This document shows positions 39,101 through 49,822 of a DNA stretch of 64,000 nt, piece after piece. Each line of letters starts with the position of its first letter. The first letter of the stretch is position 1. Position numbers and translations under genes: made by a program. Below the pieces are notes generated by a model. The model ran no database searches, was not told the origin of the DNA, and saw nothing but the letters and a program-made list of their open reading frames with translations. Source of the stretch: Mycobacterium kiyosense (lineage in GTDB: Bacteria; Actinomycetota; Actinomycetes; Mycobacteriales; Mycobacteriaceae); contig AP025179.1 in the NCBI GenBank assembly GCA_021654635.1, forward strand, positions 558,001 through 622,000. The letters are read 5' to 3'.

Positions 39101-40140
39101 TAGGGCTGCGTCTCGAGCTCAGGCTGCACGACGCGCGGGACAGCAACGTGCGGGTGGCCGGTGCGCTGCATCGCCCGGCCGAAGCCGTCCCGCACGATCA
39201 GCCGGGCCGCGGCCTGACCATGGCCGCCCAGCACTTCCTGTTCGCCGAGCCGCAACTGGAGCAGATCGCCGAGATCAACGCCCGCTACCCGGGCCAGGTC
39301 GCGCCGCCGGTCCGGTTGCTGCCCACCAACCTGACACCGGCCGCGGTCGGCGCGCTGTATCGGGGACCCGAGCAGATCGTGATCGGCCAGCGCGAACAGG
39401 ACCTCGCGCCGGTGGTGCACGACTTCCGCGAGCACCCGTTGCTGATGGTGTTCGGCGACAGCAAGTCGGGTAAGACCACGCTGCTGCGCCACATCATCCG
39501 CACCATCCGCGAGAACTCCACCGCCGACCAGGTCGCCTTCACCGTGCTCGACCGGCGACTGCACCTGGTCGACGAACCCCTGTTCCCGGACAACGAGTAC
39601 ACGGCCAACATCGACCGGATCACCCCGGCGATGATCGGCCTGGCCAACCTGATCGAGTCACGCCGGCCGCCGGCCGGTCTGTCGCCCGCCGAACTGTCGC
39701 GGTGGACGTACCAGGGCGGCCCCGACAGCCACACCCACTACCTGATCATCGACGACGTCGACCAGGTCCCGGACTCGGCGGCGACCAGCGGTCCGTACGT
39801 CGGCCAGCGTCCCTGGACCCCGCTGATCGGGCTGCTCGGTCAGGCCGCCGAGCTGGGGCTGCGGGTGATCGTCACCGGTCGGGCGTCTGGGTCGGCGCAC
39901 GCGTTGATGACCAACCCGCTGCTGCGCAGGTTCAACGACCTGCAGGCCACCACGTTGATGTTGGCCGGTAACCCGCAGGACAGCGGGAAGATCCGTGGTC
40001 AGCGGTTCAGCCGGCTGCCGGCCGGCCGGGCCGTGCTGCTGTCCGACAGCGACGACCCGACGTACCTGCAGTTGGTCAATCCGCTGGTCGGTGCGGCCTC
40101 GATTATTGGTGATACGCAACAGGAGGGAAGTCAGTCATGA
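36121..40140 (+). CDS. eccC3: ESX-3 FtsK/SpoIIIE-type motor ATPase EccC3 (internal out-of-frame stretch)
   Basis: 1339 codons. Two N-terminal membrane segments (about 41-90), a DUF domain, then three ATPase domains with Walker A loops at G485-S492 (GMTGSGKS), G835-S842 (GGPKSGKS) and G1112-T1119 (GDSKSGKT). It drives export of EsxG/EsxH and PE/PPE substrates. The frame stays open, but residues about 377-442 are read wrongly: an extra G in 37250-37254 shifts the frame, and a second change near 37440-37450 (TGGTGTGGGC) shifts it back. The other frame there reads [20 protein letters not shown], the family sequence. Overlaps PE5 by ATGA. Confidence 0.95.
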   Translation: MSRLIFEARRRLAPPSARKGTITIEAPPELPRVIPPSLFRRAMPYLIGILIVGMIVALFATGMRVISPQTLFFPFVLLLAATALYRGNDNKMRTEEVDAERADYLRYLSVVRDNIRAQAAEQRTAAEWSHPEPEALAAVPGSRRQWERDPHDPDFLVLRAGRHSAPLTTALRVNDTADEIDLEPVSHSALRSLLDTQRTVRDVPTGVDLTKLSRITVIPGAGAGQAEVRGAVRAWIAQAVTWHDPTVLGVALASRDLEGRDWSWLKWLPHVDIPGQVDGVGPARYLTTDPDDLIDLLGPAIEDRPAFTGRPVDALRHLLIVVDDPGYDLNLSTLAAGRAGVTVLHISATPPNREQYSDPEKPILQVAGGAIQRWQTRGLAAVHRRRRPVRCRRGRAPGAAAVPLGLQPHPHRAALGGHPGRQFHHPAGHFGRIPARCARAVVWAPRSRDEELRVPIGVTATGEPLMFDLKDEAEGGMGPHGLMIGMTGSGKSQTLMSILLALLTTHSADRLIVIYADFKGEAGADSFRNFPQVVAVISNMAEKKSLADRFADTLRGEVARREMLLREAGRRVQGSAFNSVTEYEAAQAAGHDLPPIPTLFVVADEFTLMLADHPEYAELFDYVARKGRSFRIHILFASQTLDVGKIKDIDKNTSYRIGLKVASPSVSRQIIGVEDAYHIESGKEHKGIGFLVPAPGATPIKFRSTYVDGIYEPPQTAKTLVVQSIPEPKLFTAAAVEPDPGMVIAGGEEDEPIGPPRKLIATIGEQLAGYGPRAPQLWLPPLDEPIPLTAVLARSGIQPRQWRWPLGEVDKPFEMRRDPLVFDATSAAGNMVIHGGPKSGKSTALQTFIMSAASLHSPREVTFYCLDYGGGQLRALEDLAHVGTVASALEPERIRRTFGELEQLLLYRQHREAFRDRPGNGQGVAPQDDGFGEVFLVIDNLYAFSRDNTDQFNTRNPLLAKVTELVNVGLAYGIHVVVTTPSWLEVPLAMRDGLGLRLELRLHDARDSNVRVAGALHRPAEAVPHDQPGRGLTMAAQHFLFAEPQLEQIAEINARYPGQVAPPVRLLPTNLTPAAVGALYRGPEQIVIGQREQDLAPVVHDFREHPLLMVFGDSKSGKTTLLRHIIRTIRENSTADQVAFTVLDRRLHLVDEPLFPDNEYTANIDRITPAMIGLANLIESRRPPAGLSPAELSRWTYQGGPDSHTHYLIIDDVDQVPDSAATSGPYVGQRPWTPLIGLLGQAAELGLRVIVTGRASGSAHALMTNPLLRRFNDLQATTLMLAGNPQDSGKIRGQRFSRLPAGRAVLLSDSDDPTYLQLVNPLVGAASIIGDTQQEGSQS

Positions 40141-40445
40141 CGTTGCGAGTGGTTCCTGAAGGATTGGCCGCCGCCAGCGCCGCGGTGGAGGCGCTGACGG
40201 CCCGGTTGGCCGCCGCGCATGCCAGCGCGGCGCCGCTGATCACCGCGGTGGTACCGCCGGCGGCGGACCCGGTGTCGCTGCAGACCGCCGCCGGGTTCAG
40301 CGCGCAGGGCGAGGAGCACGCTGCGGTGGCGGCCCAGGGCGTCGAGGAACTGGGTCGGGCCGGCGTCGGCGTCGGAACGGCCGGAGCCGGCTACGCGGCC
40401 GGTGACGCCGCGGCCGCTGCGACCTACGGGATCGCGGGCGGCTGA
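40137..40445 (+). CDS. PE5: PE family protein of ESX-3
   Basis: 102 residues, [30 protein letters not shown]. Two-helix PE domain with the export motif YxxxD ([14 protein letters not shown]) at the C-terminal end. No PGRS or other extension. Forms a heterodimer with PPE4, encoded one base further on, and is exported by ESX-3. Starts inside the eccC3 stop (ATGA). Confidence 0.96.
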   Translation: MTLRVVPEGLAAASAAVEALTARLAAAHASAAPLITAVVPPAADPVSLQTAAGFSAQGEEHAAVAAQGVEELGRAGVGVGTAGAGYAAGDAAAAATYGIAGG

Positions 40446-40446
40446 C

Positions 40447-41988
40447 ATGACCTCCCCACTGGGGCCGATCTGGGTTGCTTCGCCGCCCGAGGTGCATTCG
40501 GCGTTGCTGAGCAGCGGGCCGGGTCCGGCGTCGCTCACCGCGGCCGCCGGTGCCTGGAGCGCGCTCAGCGCCGAATATGCTTCGGCTGCAGCAGAACTGG
40601 ACGGCCTGGTGGGGGCGGTTGGCGCGGGCGCCTGGCACGGGCCGAGCGCCGAACGGTACGTGGCGGCGCATCAGCCGTACTCGGCGTGGCTGCGACAGTC
40701 CAGCGCCGACGCCGCCGGCGTGGCGGCCCAGCACGACGTCGCGGCGACCGCGTACACCGCGGCGCTCGGGGCAATGCCGACGCTGGCGGAGTTGGCCACC
40801 AACCACCTGGTGCACGGCATGCTGGTGGCGACGAATTTCTTCGGCATCAACACCATCCCGATCACCCTCAACGAGGCTGACTACCTGCGGATGTGGCTGC
40901 AAGCCGCGACCACCATGGCGCTGTACCAGGCGACTGCGGGCGCCGCGCTGGCCTCGGCCCCGCGCAGTACCGCCGCACCGACCGTGCTGAGTCCGGGTGC
41001 GCAGGCCACGGATCTGTCGCAGACCGGCGCGGCGGCAGCTGCCGCTGACTCCAACCCGCTGAACAGCATCATCGACGCCATCGTCGCCGCACTCGAGGCA
41101 TACGTGAAGGCGCTGCCCTACGGCGACGAGCTCTGGTATTTCCTGACGCACCCCGTCGAGCAGATCTCGCAGATGATCGTCGACTTCATCCAGAACCCGT
41201 ACGCGGCTTTGGTCACCTGGGGCCCGCTGCTTTTCTGGCTCGGGTACCAGGCCTTCTTCCAGCCGGTCGGTTGGGGCACCTGGGGGACCGTGCTCAGCGC
41301 GCCGCTGTGGGCGCCACCGCTGTTCGCGGTCGGACTGGCCAGCCTGGCATTTCTCGGACTGATCAACTTCGACACCGTCCCCGATCTGCCCGCGGACGCC
41401 GAGGTTTCGGTGCCGCAGCCGCAACCTCGGACCTTCTCGCTCGCCGCACTCGGTGCGCCGGCGCCCGGTCCCGCCGGGGCGCCGGTTTCGGCGACCGGAG
41501 CGGGTGCGCCCGCCGGTTCGGCGCCGGCGCCGGCAGTGCCGGCGGCCACCGGGTTGGCCTACGCGGTGGCCGGACCCGACGACTGGGGCCCGGGCCTAGG
41601 TCCGACGGTCGGCGGCCGCACCGGCGCCAAGGCGCCCGCCGCGACTGTTCCCGCCTCCGGCGCGGCGGCGGCCAGCAGTGCCGCGGCGCGCGCCAGGCGG
41701 CGCCGGCGAGCACCGCTGCACGACCACAGCGACGAATTCGTGAATGCCGACCTGGACGTCGATCCCATCTGGGAGGACGGCGCGCAGGCTTCGGAACGGG
41801 GCGCCGGAACGTTCGCCGGCACCATACCCCGAGAGACCCTGTCCCGGGCGGCCGGTCTGACCGCATTGGCCGGCGACGAATTCGGCGGTGGCCCACGGAT
41901 GCCGATGACGCCGAGCACCTGGGAGCAGGGACGAGAGGAAAGGGGGCCGGAAAGTCAGCGAGACGACTTACCGCGTAACGGTCGGTGA
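40447..41988 (+). CDS. PPE4: PPE family protein of ESX-3
   Basis: 513 residues, [29 protein letters not shown], the same length as recalled for PPE4 of M. tuberculosis. PPE domain (1-175) with WHGP turn and [21 protein letters not shown], where EspG3 would bind. The middle is hydrophobic ([38 protein letters not shown]), then a proline/alanine linker, a basic patch ([18 protein letters not shown]) and the closing motifs GTFAGTIP and [14 protein letters not shown]. Partner of PE5. Confidence 0.96.
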   Translation: MTSPLGPIWVASPPEVHSALLSSGPGPASLTAAAGAWSALSAEYASAAAELDGLVGAVGAGAWHGPSAERYVAAHQPYSAWLRQSSADAAGVAAQHDVAATAYTAALGAMPTLAELATNHLVHGMLVATNFFGINTIPITLNEADYLRMWLQAATTMALYQATAGAALASAPRSTAAPTVLSPGAQATDLSQTGAAAAAADSNPLNSIIDAIVAALEAYVKALPYGDELWYFLTHPVEQISQMIVDFIQNPYAALVTWGPLLFWLGYQAFFQPVGWGTWGTVLSAPLWAPPLFAVGLASLAFLGLINFDTVPDLPADAEVSVPQPQPRTFSLAALGAPAPGPAGAPVSATGAGAPAGSAPAPAVPAATGLAYAVAGPDDWGPGLGPTVGGRTGAKAPAATVPASGAAAASSAAARARRRRRAPLHDHSDEFVNADLDVDPIWEDGAQASERGAGTFAGTIPRETLSRAAGLTALAGDEFGGGPRMPMTPSTWEQGREERGPESQRDDLPRNGR

Positions 41989-42036
41989 TGAAGTTCTGAT
42001 TCGCAGGAATCGCAAGAAGATTGGAAAGGGAGAATT

Positions 42037-42330
42037 ATGAGTTTGTTGGATGCTCATATTCCGCAGTTGGTGTCGTCGCAGGCGGCGTTCGGCGCCAAGG
42101 CGGGGTTGATGCGGCACACGATCGGGCAGGCCGAGCAGGCGGCGATGTCGGCGCAGGCGTTTCACCAGGGTGAGTCCGCGGCGGCGTTTCAGGCGGCGCA
42201 CGCCCGGTTCGTGGAGGTCGCGGCGCGGGTGAACACGTTGCTGGACATCGCGCAGGCCAACCTCGGTGATGCCGCGGGTACCTATGTGGCTGCCGATGCC
42301 GCGGCCGCCTCGACCTACACCGGTTTCTGA
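42037..42330 (+). CDS. esxG: ESAT-6-like secreted protein EsxG
   Basis: 97 residues, [34 protein letters not shown]100 family with the variant turn AFHQGES in place of WxG, and the type VII signal YxxxD ([12 protein letters not shown]) in the C-terminal tail. AAGGGAG lies 4-5 bases before ATG. Forms a 1:1 complex with EsxH, which ESX-3 exports. Confidence 0.97.
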   Translation: MSLLDAHIPQLVSSQAAFGAKAGLMRHTIGQAEQAAMSAQAFHQGESAAAFQAAHARFVEVAARVNTLLDIAQANLGDAAGTYVAADAAAASTYTGF

Positions 42331-42358
42331 GCCGGTCTGTTACCAGGGAGGATCACGC

Positions 42359-42649
42359 ATGTCGCAGATCATGTACAACTACCCGGCGATGCTGGCGCAC
42401 GCCGGGGACATGGCCGGTTACGCGGGCACGATGACGGGGCTGGGCGCCGACATCTCCGCCGAGCAGGCCGCCTTGCACAGTGCCTGGCAGGGTGACACCG
42501 GGTTGACGTATCAGGCCTGGCAGGTGCAGTGGAACCAGGCCATGGAGGATCTGGTGCGGGCGTATCAGTCGATGGCCAGCACCCACGAAGCCAACACGAT
42601 GGCGATGATGGCCCGCGACCAGGCCGAAGCCGCCAAGTGGGGCGCCTGA
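42359..42649 (+). CDS. esxH: ESAT-6-like secreted protein EsxH (TB10.4)
   Basis: 96 residues, [26 protein letters not shown] motif at W43-G45. Helical hairpin partner of EsxG; in M. tuberculosis it inhibits host ESCRT and is needed for iron acquisition. From memory, the M. tuberculosis complex binds zinc through H14, H70, H76 and E77. Here H14, H76 and E77 are kept but residue 70 is Gln ([10 protein letters not shown]), so the site may be weakened. GGGAGG precedes the start by 8 bases. Confidence 0.97.
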   Translation: MSQIMYNYPAMLAHAGDMAGYAGTMTGLGADISAEQAALHSAWQGDTGLTYQAWQVQWNQAMEDLVRAYQSMASTHEANTMAMMARDQAEAAKWGA

Positions 42650-42669
42650 GCGCTCAGCCGAGTTGATGG

Positions 42670-43578
42670 ATGTCGATGGACTCCAGGCCCAATGCCGTTG
42701 AGCTGACCGTCGATCAGGCGTGGTTCATCGCGGAAACTGTTGGGGCGGGCAGTTTTCCGTGGGTACTCGCGATCACTCCACCGTATCGCGACAGTGCCGA
42801 ACGAACCGCGTTCTTCGACCGTCAGCGCGACGAGCTGACCCGGATGGGGTTGGTGACGCCGGACGGCGTCATCAACCCGACGGTCGCAGAGTGGATCAAG
42901 CTGGTCTGCTTCCCGGACCGCTGGCTCGACCTGCGTTACCTGGGACCCGCCCGTCCCGGCAGCGCGGGCGCCGCGGACATGCTGCGCGGCATCGTCGCGC
43001 AACGCGCCGGCGCGGCCGGGCGGGACGCCCGGTCGTTCGCCGGGCCGGCCACCGTGGTCGCGTTGCGCAGCGCGCAGCTGATCACCTTCACCGCGATGGA
43101 GATCGACGACCCGCGCGCGCTGGTTCCCGTACTGGGCGTCGGCCTGTCGCAGCGGCCGCCGGCCCGATTCGAGGAATTCAGCATGCCGACCCGGGTCGGC
43201 GCACGGGCCGACGAGCGGCTGCGCTCGGGCGCGCCGCTCGCGGAAGTCCTTGACTACCTTGGTATTCCGGCTTCGGCGCGACCGGTGGTGGAGTCGGTGT
43301 TCACCGGGCAGCGCAGCTACGTCGAAATCGTCGCGGGTTGCAACTGCGACGGCAGGCACACCACCACCGAGGTGGGCCTGAGTCTGATCGACGCCCCCGC
43401 GGGGCGGGTGCTGGTGAGCCCGACCCGCGCGTTCGACGGCGAATGGGTCTCGACGTTCGCCCCCGGCACCCCGTTCGCGACCGCGGTCGCGATCGAACAA
43501 CTGACCTCCTACCTGCCCGACGGACAGTGGTTCCCCGGCCACCGGTTGTCCCGGGACTTCTCCGCACAGACCACGTAA
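42670..43578 (+). CDS. espG3: ESX-3 PE/PPE chaperone EspG3
   Basis: 302 residues, [35 protein letters not shown]. EspG fold; the conserved core includes [38 protein letters not shown] and [24 protein letters not shown]. In the cytosol it binds the tip of PPE proteins (here PPE4 and the two upstream PPEs) and delivers them to ESX-3. Starts could be either of two ATGs two codons apart. Its stop lies inside an 18-base tandem repeat. Confidence 0.95.
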   Translation: MSMDSRPNAVELTVDQAWFIAETVGAGSFPWVLAITPPYRDSAERTAFFDRQRDELTRMGLVTPDGVINPTVAEWIKLVCFPDRWLDLRYLGPARPGSAGAADMLRGIVAQRAGAAGRDARSFAGPATVVALRSAQLITFTAMEIDDPRALVPVLGVGLSQRPPARFEEFSMPTRVGARADERLRSGAPLAEVLDYLGIPASARPVVESVFTGQRSYVEIVAGCNCDGRHTTTEVGLSLIDAPAGRVLVSPTRAFDGEWVSTFAPGTPFATAVAIEQLTSYLPDGQWFPGHRLSRDFSAQTT

Positions 43579-43634
43579 TCCGAACCGACCACATAATCCG
43601 AGCCGACCACGTAATCCGAACCGACCACATAAGT
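43569..43634 (+). repeat. 18-base tandem repeat, about 3.6 copies, after espG3
   Basis: Unit GACCACRTAATCCGARCC repeated from 43569. Copies 1 and 3 have CACGTAA with GAA, copies 2 and 4 CACATAA, so a 36-base higher-order repeat is visible. The first copy contains the espG3 stop codon TAA. Confidence 0.85.
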
Positions 43635-43707
43635 AGCCGAATAAGAAAGAGAGCACGATGTTCCAGCAACGGCCCCGACGCCACACCCGGCTTGATTGGG
43701 AGGTCCG

Positions 43708-45126
43708 GTGACGTCCGGGACCGTCATGCCCATTGTCCGCGTCGCCATCCTCGCGGACAGTCGCCTGACGGAGATGGCCCTGCCCGCCGAGTTGCCGCTG
43801 CGCGAAATCCTGCCTGCGGTGCAGCGGTTGGTGGTTCCCGCGGCCGGCAACGGTGACGCCGGCGAGACCGGTGCCGCCGCACCACATCTGAGCCTGGCGC
43901 CGATCGGGGGTGCGCCGTTCAGCTTGGACGCCAGCCTGGACACCGTCGGCGTGGTCGACGGCGATCTGCTCGCGCTGCAACCGGTGCCCGCGGGCCCGGC
44001 CGCGCCGGGCATCGTCGAAGACATCGCAGATGCCGCCATGATCTTCTCCACCTCGCGGCGAAACCCTTGGGGCCCAAGGCATATCCAGCTCGGAGCTCTC
44101 GCCGCGGTGATCGGTGTGACGCTGCTGGCCACCGGTCTGGCGGTGGCGCACCGGGTGGCTACCGGCGCCCTGGTCGGCCTGGTCGCGGCCAGTGTTCTAG
44201 CCGCGCTGGTCGCGATCATCGGCTTGTTGACCACCGCTCGCTCGCCGCGCACCGGGATCCCCTTGTCCATCACCGCCCTGGCGCCGATCGGGGCCGCCCT
44301 GGCCTTGGCGGTGCCCGGCAGGTTCGGCGCCGCACAGGTGCTGCTGGCCGCAGCGGGCGTCGCCGCCTGGTCGCTGGTGGCGCTCATCGTGCCCAGCGCG
44401 GAGCGCGAGCGCGCGGCGGCGTTCTTTACCACCTCGGCGGTGGTCGGCGTCGTGATCGCACTGGCTGCCGGTGCCGAATTGCTCTGGCAGCTACCGATTC
44501 TCACGCTGGGCTGCGGGCTGATCGTGGCGGCGCTGTTGATCACCATCCAGGCGGCGCAGCTCTCGGCGCTCTGGGCGCGGTTCCCGCTGCCGGTGATCCC
44601 GGCGCCGGGTGATCCGACCCCGGCACCGCCGTCGTTGCGGGTGCTCGAAGACCTGCCGCGGCGGGTGCGGATCGGCGACGCGCACCAGAACGGGTTCATC
44701 GCCGCCGCCGTGCTGCTCAGCGTGCTGGGTTCGGTGGCCATCGCGTTGCGTCCCGAGACGCTGAGCGTCGCGGGCTGGTATGTGGTCGGCGCCACCTCGC
44801 TGGCGGCCACGCTGCGTGCCCGGGTGTGGGATTCGGCCGCCTGCAAGGCGTGGCTGTTGACGCAGCCGTTCCTGGTGGCCGGCGCGTTGCTGGTGTACTA
44901 CGCCGCGACCGGGCGCTACGTCGGTGCGCTGGTCGCGGTGGCGGTGCTCGCCGTACTGGTGCTGGCGTGGGTGGTGGTGGCACTGAACCCCGGCATCGCG
45001 TCGCCGGACAGCTACTCGCTGCCGCTGCGCCGGCTGCTGGGCTTCGTCTCCGCGGGCCTGGACGCATCGCTGATTCCGGTGATGGCGTTTGTGGTCGGAT
45101 TGTTCACCTGGGTGCTCAATCGATGA
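43708..45126 (+). CDS. eccD3: ESX-3 membrane channel component EccD3
   Basis: 472 residues from GTG at 43708 (VTSGTVMPIVRVAILADSRLTEMALPAE), with GGGAGG just upstream; this gives exactly the length recalled for Rv0290. N-terminal ubiquitin-like domain of about 100 residues, then about 11 membrane segments, the cytosolic loop APGDPTPAPPSLRVLEDLPRRVRIGDAHQ included. Dimers of EccD line the membrane part of the secretion complex. The last base pairs overlap mycP3 (ATGA). Confidence 0.95.
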   Translation: MTSGTVMPIVRVAILADSRLTEMALPAELPLREILPAVQRLVVPAAGNGDAGETGAAAPHLSLAPIGGAPFSLDASLDTVGVVDGDLLALQPVPAGPAAPGIVEDIADAAMIFSTSRRNPWGPRHIQLGALAAVIGVTLLATGLAVAHRVATGALVGLVAASVLAALVAIIGLLTTARSPRTGIPLSITALAPIGAALALAVPGRFGAAQVLLAAAGVAAWSLVALIVPSAERERAAAFFTTSAVVGVVIALAAGAELLWQLPILTLGCGLIVAALLITIQAAQLSALWARFPLPVIPAPGDPTPAPPSLRVLEDLPRRVRIGDAHQNGFIAAAVLLSVLGSVAIALRPETLSVAGWYVVGATSLAATLRARVWDSAACKAWLLTQPFLVAGALLVYYAATGRYVGALVAVAVLAVLVLAWVVVALNPGIASPDSYSLPLRRLLGFVSAGLDASLIPVMAFVVGLFTWVLNR

Positions 45127-46556
45127 TGCGTGCCGGATCAGCTTGCCTCGCAGCGGCTTTGGCCTTCTCTCAGGTCGCTCTGCAGGCTGGCGCGGTGGGA
45201 ACGGCTGCCCGGGCGGCGGCGATCAGTCCGCCGGTGGTGGATGCCGCCGCACCGCCGCCCACCGGCGCTGTCGGACCCGTGGCACCGATGGAACAGCGCG
45301 GCCAGTGCAGCGTCTCCGGGGTGATCCCCGGCACCGACGCGGGCGCGCCCACACCCAGCCAGGGCATGCTGAATCTGCCTGCGGCGTGGCAGTTCTCCCG
45401 CGGCGAGGGCCAACTGGTGGCCATCATCGACACCGGGATCCGGCCCGGCCCGCGGCTGAACAACGTCGACGCCGGTGGTGACTTCGTGGAGTCCACCGAC
45501 GGCCTGACCGACTGCGACGGGCACGGCACCCTGGTCGCCGGGATCGTGGCGGGCCAGCCCGCTCCGCCCGGTCAGGAAGACGGGTTCGCCGGCGTCGCGC
45601 CGGCCGCGCGGCTGCTGTCCATCCGCGTGACGTCGGCCAAATTCTCACCGCGCACACCCGGCGGTGACCCGGCCACCGCGCGGGCCGCGATCGACATCGA
45701 GTCACTGGCCCGGGCCATCGTGCATGCGGCCGACCGCGGTGCCCGGGTGATCAACATCTCCGCCGTCACCTGCCTGCCCGCCGACCGGCCGGTCGACCAG
45801 GCCGCACTCGGTGCCGCCATCAAGTACGCCGCGGTGGAAAAGGATGTGGTCATCGTGGCCGCCGCCGGCAACACCGGGCCCACCGGCTCGGTCGCCGGGG
45901 GCACCTCCTGTGACTCCAACCCGCTCACCAATCTGAGCCGGCCCGCCGACCCCCGCAACTGGGCGGGTGTCACGTCGGTGTCGGTGCCGTCCTGGTGGCA
46001 GCCCTACGTGTTGTCGGTGGCCTCGGTGGGGCCGGACGGCCGACCCTCGAAATTCACCATGGCCGGTCCGTGGGTGGGCATCGCGGCGCCCGGCGAGGGT
46101 ATCGCCTCGGTGAGCAACGCCGACGGCGGTGGCCTGGCCAACGGGCTACCCGACGACCACCAGCAGCTGATTCCGCTCAGCGGCACCAGCTATGCCGCCG
46201 GCTACGTCTCAGGGGTGGCGGCGCTGGTCCGCGCCAAGTACCCGGCGCTACCGGCGACCGAAGTGGTGCGCCGCATCACCGCCACCGCGCAGAACGGCGC
46301 ACGGGACCCGTCCAACCTGGTCGGCGCCGGAACGGTGGACCCGGTGGCCGCCCTCACCTGGCAATTACCTGCCGCGGCCGGGCCGACGGACAGTCGCGCC
46401 ACGGTCAAACCCGTCACCGTCCCGCCGCCGCCCGCGGCCAAGGACACCACCCCGCGCAACGTCGCGCTGGCCGGAGCCGGCCTGCTGACCTTGCTCGTCA
46501 TTCTCACCGCAGCGACGGTGGCGACTGTACGCCGCCGGAAGGAGCCCACCCCGTGA
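45123..46556 (+). CDS. mycP3: ESX-3 membrane-anchored subtilisin-like protease MycP3 (mycosin)
   Basis: 477 residues: signal peptide (about 1-33), then a subtilase domain with D103 (VAIIDTGI), H134 (DGHGTLVAG), oxyanion N250 (AAAGNTGP) and S356 ([12 protein letters not shown]), then a proline-rich linker and a C-terminal membrane segment ([26 protein letters not shown]). Caps the ESX-3 complex from the periplasmic side and is required for secretion. Starts ATG at 45123 inside the eccD3 stop and ends in GTGA overlapping eccE3. Confidence 0.96.
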   Translation: MMRAGSACLAAALAFSQVALQAGAVGTAARAAAISPPVVDAAAPPPTGAVGPVAPMEQRGQCSVSGVIPGTDAGAPTPSQGMLNLPAAWQFSRGEGQLVAIIDTGIRPGPRLNNVDAGGDFVESTDGLTDCDGHGTLVAGIVAGQPAPPGQEDGFAGVAPAARLLSIRVTSAKFSPRTPGGDPATARAAIDIESLARAIVHAADRGARVINISAVTCLPADRPVDQAALGAAIKYAAVEKDVVIVAAAGNTGPTGSVAGGTSCDSNPLTNLSRPADPRNWAGVTSVSVPSWWQPYVLSVASVGPDGRPSKFTMAGPWVGIAAPGEGIASVSNADGGGLANGLPDDHQQLIPLSGTSYAAGYVSGVAALVRAKYPALPATEVVRRITATAQNGARDPSNLVGAGTVDPVAALTWQLPAAAGPTDSRATVKPVTVPPPPAAKDTTPRNVALAGAGLLTLLVILTAATVATVRRRKEPTP

Positions 46557-47592
46557 GCCAAACCCTCAGCGGCGTACCGAAACCGGGCGTCGGCCGGATC
46601 ACCCTGGCCTTGCTGGCCGTGGTGCCCGCGGCAATGGCGTACCCGTGGCAGTCCACCCGGGCATACTGGCTGATCGGCATTGCCGTGGCGGTGCTGATCC
46701 TGTTGCTCGGTTGCTGGCGCGGACTGTTCTTCACCACGATCCTGCGCCGTCGGCTGGCCATCGTCGGCCGCGGCGGGCGCCCGGCGCCCGACCCGGATGC
46801 CGACACCCGCGGCACGGCCCTGGTGCGGATCGGGGCGGCGCCCTCGGAATCCGACGTGCTGCCCCTGCCGTTGATCGCGGGCTATCTGGACTGCTATGGC
46901 ATTCGCGCCGACAGTATCCGAATCACCAACCGGGACACCGCATCCGGGCGCCGCGAGACGTGGATCGGCCTGACCGTCTCGGCGGTGGACAACCTGGCCG
47001 CGCTGCAGGCACGCTCGTCCCGCATCCCGCTGCACGAGACGGTCGAGGTGGCCGCCCGCCGGTTGGCTGACCACCTGCGCGAGATCGGCTGGGACGCAAG
47101 TACCGTCGCGCCCGAGGACGTTCCGGAGCTGCTAACCACCCAGTCCGGCAAGGCGGGCCGCGAGACGTGGCGCGCGGTGCAGCAGGGTTCGTCGGATTAT
47201 GTTGCGGCATATCGGGTTACCGTGGATTCGGCGCTGGCCGACACGTTGAGCCGGGTACGGTCGCAGCCGGCGCGCGAAATCTGGACGGCACTGGAGATCG
47301 CGCCGGGCGATGGCGGCGCGCCCTACACCGTCGCGGCCGCGGCAGCGCTGCGCACCGACGCCGCGCCCGCCGGTTCGGCGCCGACGGCCGGGCTCACCCT
47401 GGAACGCGGCAATCAGGGGCCGGCGCTGGCGGCCCTGGACCCGTTGTCCACCCGGCGGCTCGACGGGCACGCCGAGGCGCCCGCGGACCTGCTCGCCAAC
47501 CTGGACTGGCCCACACCGGCTGCGGGGGCGGCGCACCGCGCGCCCGACAGCGAGGCCGCGACCCAGGTCATCGCGGTGGGGGGGGAAAGTAG
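46553..47592 (+). CDS. eccE3: ESX-3 membrane component EccE3 (stop lost by one frameshift in this sequence)
   Basis: Starts GTG at 46553 with AAGGAG 8 bases before ([31 protein letters not shown]). Two membrane segments (about 15-60) and a cytosolic domain ([50 protein letters not shown]). At the run of eight Gs (47578-47585) one G seems missing: with nine, the frame ends VIAVGGGK and TAG at 47590-47592, giving 346 residues near the usual 331. As written the frame stays open through to 49822, which is not a real protein. Confidence 0.9.
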
Positions 47593-47614
47593 GACCGCAG
47601 TCGTACCTGAAACG

Positions 47615-48829
47615 TCAGTCGTACATGAACTGGTGCAGGAACGGCGTCATCCGGCGCAGGTAATCCAACTGGCTCACATGCAGCACGTGGCTGCCGGGGA
47701 ACCAGTGCAGCGCGCACCGGTCCCAGTGCTCCCACAACGACACCGCGTGCGACGGCGGCGCCATCCGGTCGCCCAGGCCGGTGATGATCATCCGCCGGTT
47801 CTTGGGCAGCAGCGGACGGTAGTTCAGCGGCCCGTGATAGGCCAGCCCGGCCAGCAACTCCTGCCGGCTGATGCCGGTCAAACGCAGTCCCAGGGAGAAC
47901 AGCGTGCTGGCCGGAAACCACTCTTCGAACAGGTCGCCCGGGGTTACCACCGGACAGTTGGGGATGACCGCCTCGAGGCGATCGTCGACCGATGCCACCA
48001 GCGCCGAGGTGTAACCGCCCAGCGACAGACCGGTCAGCGCGATCCGCTCGACACCGGTGCCCTGCAGGTAGTCGATCACCGAACGAAAGTCGTGCACCGC
48101 CTGCGCCATCGCCTCGGCGAACACGCTCATGCCCCCGGCGAAATAGCCGTAACCGCTGAAAGGCGAATACCGTTCGGCGCGCTTGCCGTGAAAAGGCAAG
48201 GTGTACAACAACACGTCGTAGCCGGAGCGGAAATACCAGGGCAGCGAGAAGAACAGGCCGTTGAACAGATAGGACGAGCCCATGAAACCGTGGATCACGC
48301 ACAGCGTCGGGCGTGGGCCGTCGTCGTGACGCCAATGCTGTGCGTGCACGATGTTGTTGGCGGACAACGCACTCCACCGCTTACGCAGCGCCGGGTTGAC
48401 GGCGCGGAAGCTGCTGGGGAACGCGATGTTGTCGATGGCGGCCAACGCGACCCGCTCGATGAGCCGGCTGGGTTGCCGGGTCACGTTCGTGGGCGGCTCC
48501 GTGGGCGCCGGGAAGGACTTGCGCGGATCGTGTTCGGCGCCGAGTTCGGCGTAGAACCTGAGGTTGTCGCGCTCGCTGCCGGAGTTGACCCGGCGCACGT
48601 TGGCGCTGATCACCGCCGGTGCCACCGTGGTGGCCAGCAGCGAGGACGCCGTGGTACGCAATGCGACGTCGCTGATCGCCGACGCCTCGACAACCAGGCG
48701 CTGCCGAATCGACAGCGCCGAGCGCGGTGGCAGACCCTCGGTACCGGCGTCGCCGCCGGGCACGTCGGGAATGGGCAGCGGCGGGGTGATCGGATCGGCC
48801 TCGCCGGCCACCTCCGAGGTCTCAGACAT
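47615..48829 (-). CDS. Alpha/beta-hydrolase (Rv0293c type)
   Basis: 404 residues, [26 protein letters not shown]; a GTG one codon earlier is possible. Helical N-terminal part of about 170 residues, then the hydrolase core: oxyanion region [12 protein letters not shown], nucleophile elbow [13 protein letters not shown], and late catalytic His in [12 protein letters not shown]. No signal peptide. Convergent with eccE3, 22 bases from its corrected stop. Substrate unknown. Confidence 0.88.
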   Translation of the reverse strand: MSETSEVAGEADPITPPLPIPDVPGGDAGTEGLPPRSALSIRQRLVVEASAISDVALRTTASSLLATTVAPAVISANVRRVNSGSERDNLRFYAELGAEHDPRKSFPAPTEPPTNVTRQPSRLIERVALAAIDNIAFPSSFRAVNPALRKRWSALSANNIVHAQHWRHDDGPRPTLCVIHGFMGSSYLFNGLFFSLPWYFRSGYDVLLYTLPFHGKRAERYSPFSGYGYFAGGMSVFAEAMAQAVHDFRSVIDYLQGTGVERIALTGLSLGGYTSALVASVDDRLEAVIPNCPVVTPGDLFEEWFPASTLFSLGLRLTGISRQELLAGLAYHGPLNYRPLLPKNRRMIITGLGDRMAPPSHAVSLWEHWDRCALHWFPGSHVLHVSQLDYLRRMTPFLHQFMYD

Positions 48830-48935
48830 CACGCCGATCGTAACTCGCCGCCGACGTCGATCGCAGCAGAAGTGGGTCGGATGCCCGGTATGTCAGCCCC
48901 ATTGGTAAGCACCCGGCGGGGTCCGGTAATACGGT

Positions 48936-48972
48936 TTGTCAAGGTTCGAAAAGGATTCGACAAGGACTTGTC
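48936..48972. promoter_or_regulatory. Palindromic half sites in the spacer before tam
   Basis: TTGTC at 48936-48940 and GACAA at 48959-48963 form one inverted pair, and GACAAG-GA-CTTGTC (48959-48972) another. They lie between divergent Rv0293c-like and tam genes. A regulator site is possible; none is identified. Confidence 0.3.
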
Positions 48973-49036
48973 AGGGAAACCGGGTAAGCGCCCGAGGGCC
49001 CTGACGACGAGCAGGTGTAGATCAGGAGGATCGAAT

Positions 49037-49822
49037 ATGTGGGATCCCGACGTCTACCTGGCCTTTGCCGATCACCGCAGCCGTCCGTTCTACGACCTGA
49101 TCTCGCGGGTCGGCGCGGACCGGGCGCGCCGCGTGGTCGACCTCGGTTGCGGTCCCGGCCACCTCACCCGGTACCTGTCCAAACGCTGGCCCGGCGCCCG
49201 GGTCGAAGCGATCGACAGTTCCCCGGAGATGGTCGCGGCCGCCCATGAGCGGGGTATCGAGGCCACCGTCGGCGACGTGCGCAACTGGAAGCCGCAGCCG
49301 GACACCGACGTGGTGGTCAGCAACGCCGCGCTGCACTGGGTGCCCGAGCACTCCGATCTGCTGGTCAAGTGGGTCGAGCAGTTGCCGTCCGGGTCCTGGC
49401 TGGCCATCCAGATGCCGGGCAACTTCGAAACGCCGTCGCATGCCGCGGTGCGGGCGCTGGCACGCCGTGAGCCCTACGCAAAGATCATGCGGGACATACC
49501 GTTTCGGGTCGGATCGGTGGTCCACCCGCCCAAGCATTACGCCGATCTGCTGATGGACGCCGGCTGCCGGGTGGACGCGTGGGAGACCACCTACCTGCAC
49601 CAGTTGACCGGCGAGCACCCGGTCCTGGAGTGGATCACCGGTACCGCGCTGGTGCCGGTGCGCGACCGCCTCGACGACGAGAACTGGGAACAGTTCCGCG
49701 CCGAACTCATCCCACTGCTGGACGACGCCTACCCGGCCCGGGCGGACGGCACCACCATCTTCCCGTTCCGGCGGGTCTTCATCGTCGCGCAGGTCGGCGG
49801 TGGCCGCGGCCCGGACGCTTAG
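49037..49822 (+). CDS. tam: Trans-aconitate 2-methyltransferase
   Basis: 261 residues, [26 protein letters not shown], the same length as Rv0294 as I recall. SAM-binding loop [30 protein letters not shown], then [13 protein letters not shown]. Methylates trans-aconitate, an inhibitor of aconitase, in the cytoplasm. AGGAGG at 49024-49029 sits 7 bases before ATG. Its last four bases overlap the 3' end of the sulfatase gene. Confidence 0.95.
   Translation: MWDPDVYLAFADHRSRPFYDLISRVGADRARRVVDLGCGPGHLTRYLSKRWPGARVEAIDSSPEMVAAAHERGIEATVGDVRNWKPQPDTDVVVSNAALHWVPEHSDLLVKWVEQLPSGSWLAIQMPGNFETPSHAAVRALARREPYAKIMRDIPFRVGSVVHPPKHYADLLMDAGCRVDAWETTYLHQLTGEHPVLEWITGTALVPVRDRLDDENWEQFRAELIPLLDDAYPARADGTTIFPFRRVFIVAQVGGGRGPDA

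Noticed and set aside
43569..43634. Short CRISPR array
   Set aside because: Repeats are contiguous 18-base units with no unique spacers and no cas genes.
45995..49822. 1,275-codon plus-strand open frame
   Set aside because: A chain of an out-of-frame mycP3 part, eccE3, an antisense hydrolase and tam. Only the eccE3 and tam parts are real; a lost stop at the G run joins them.
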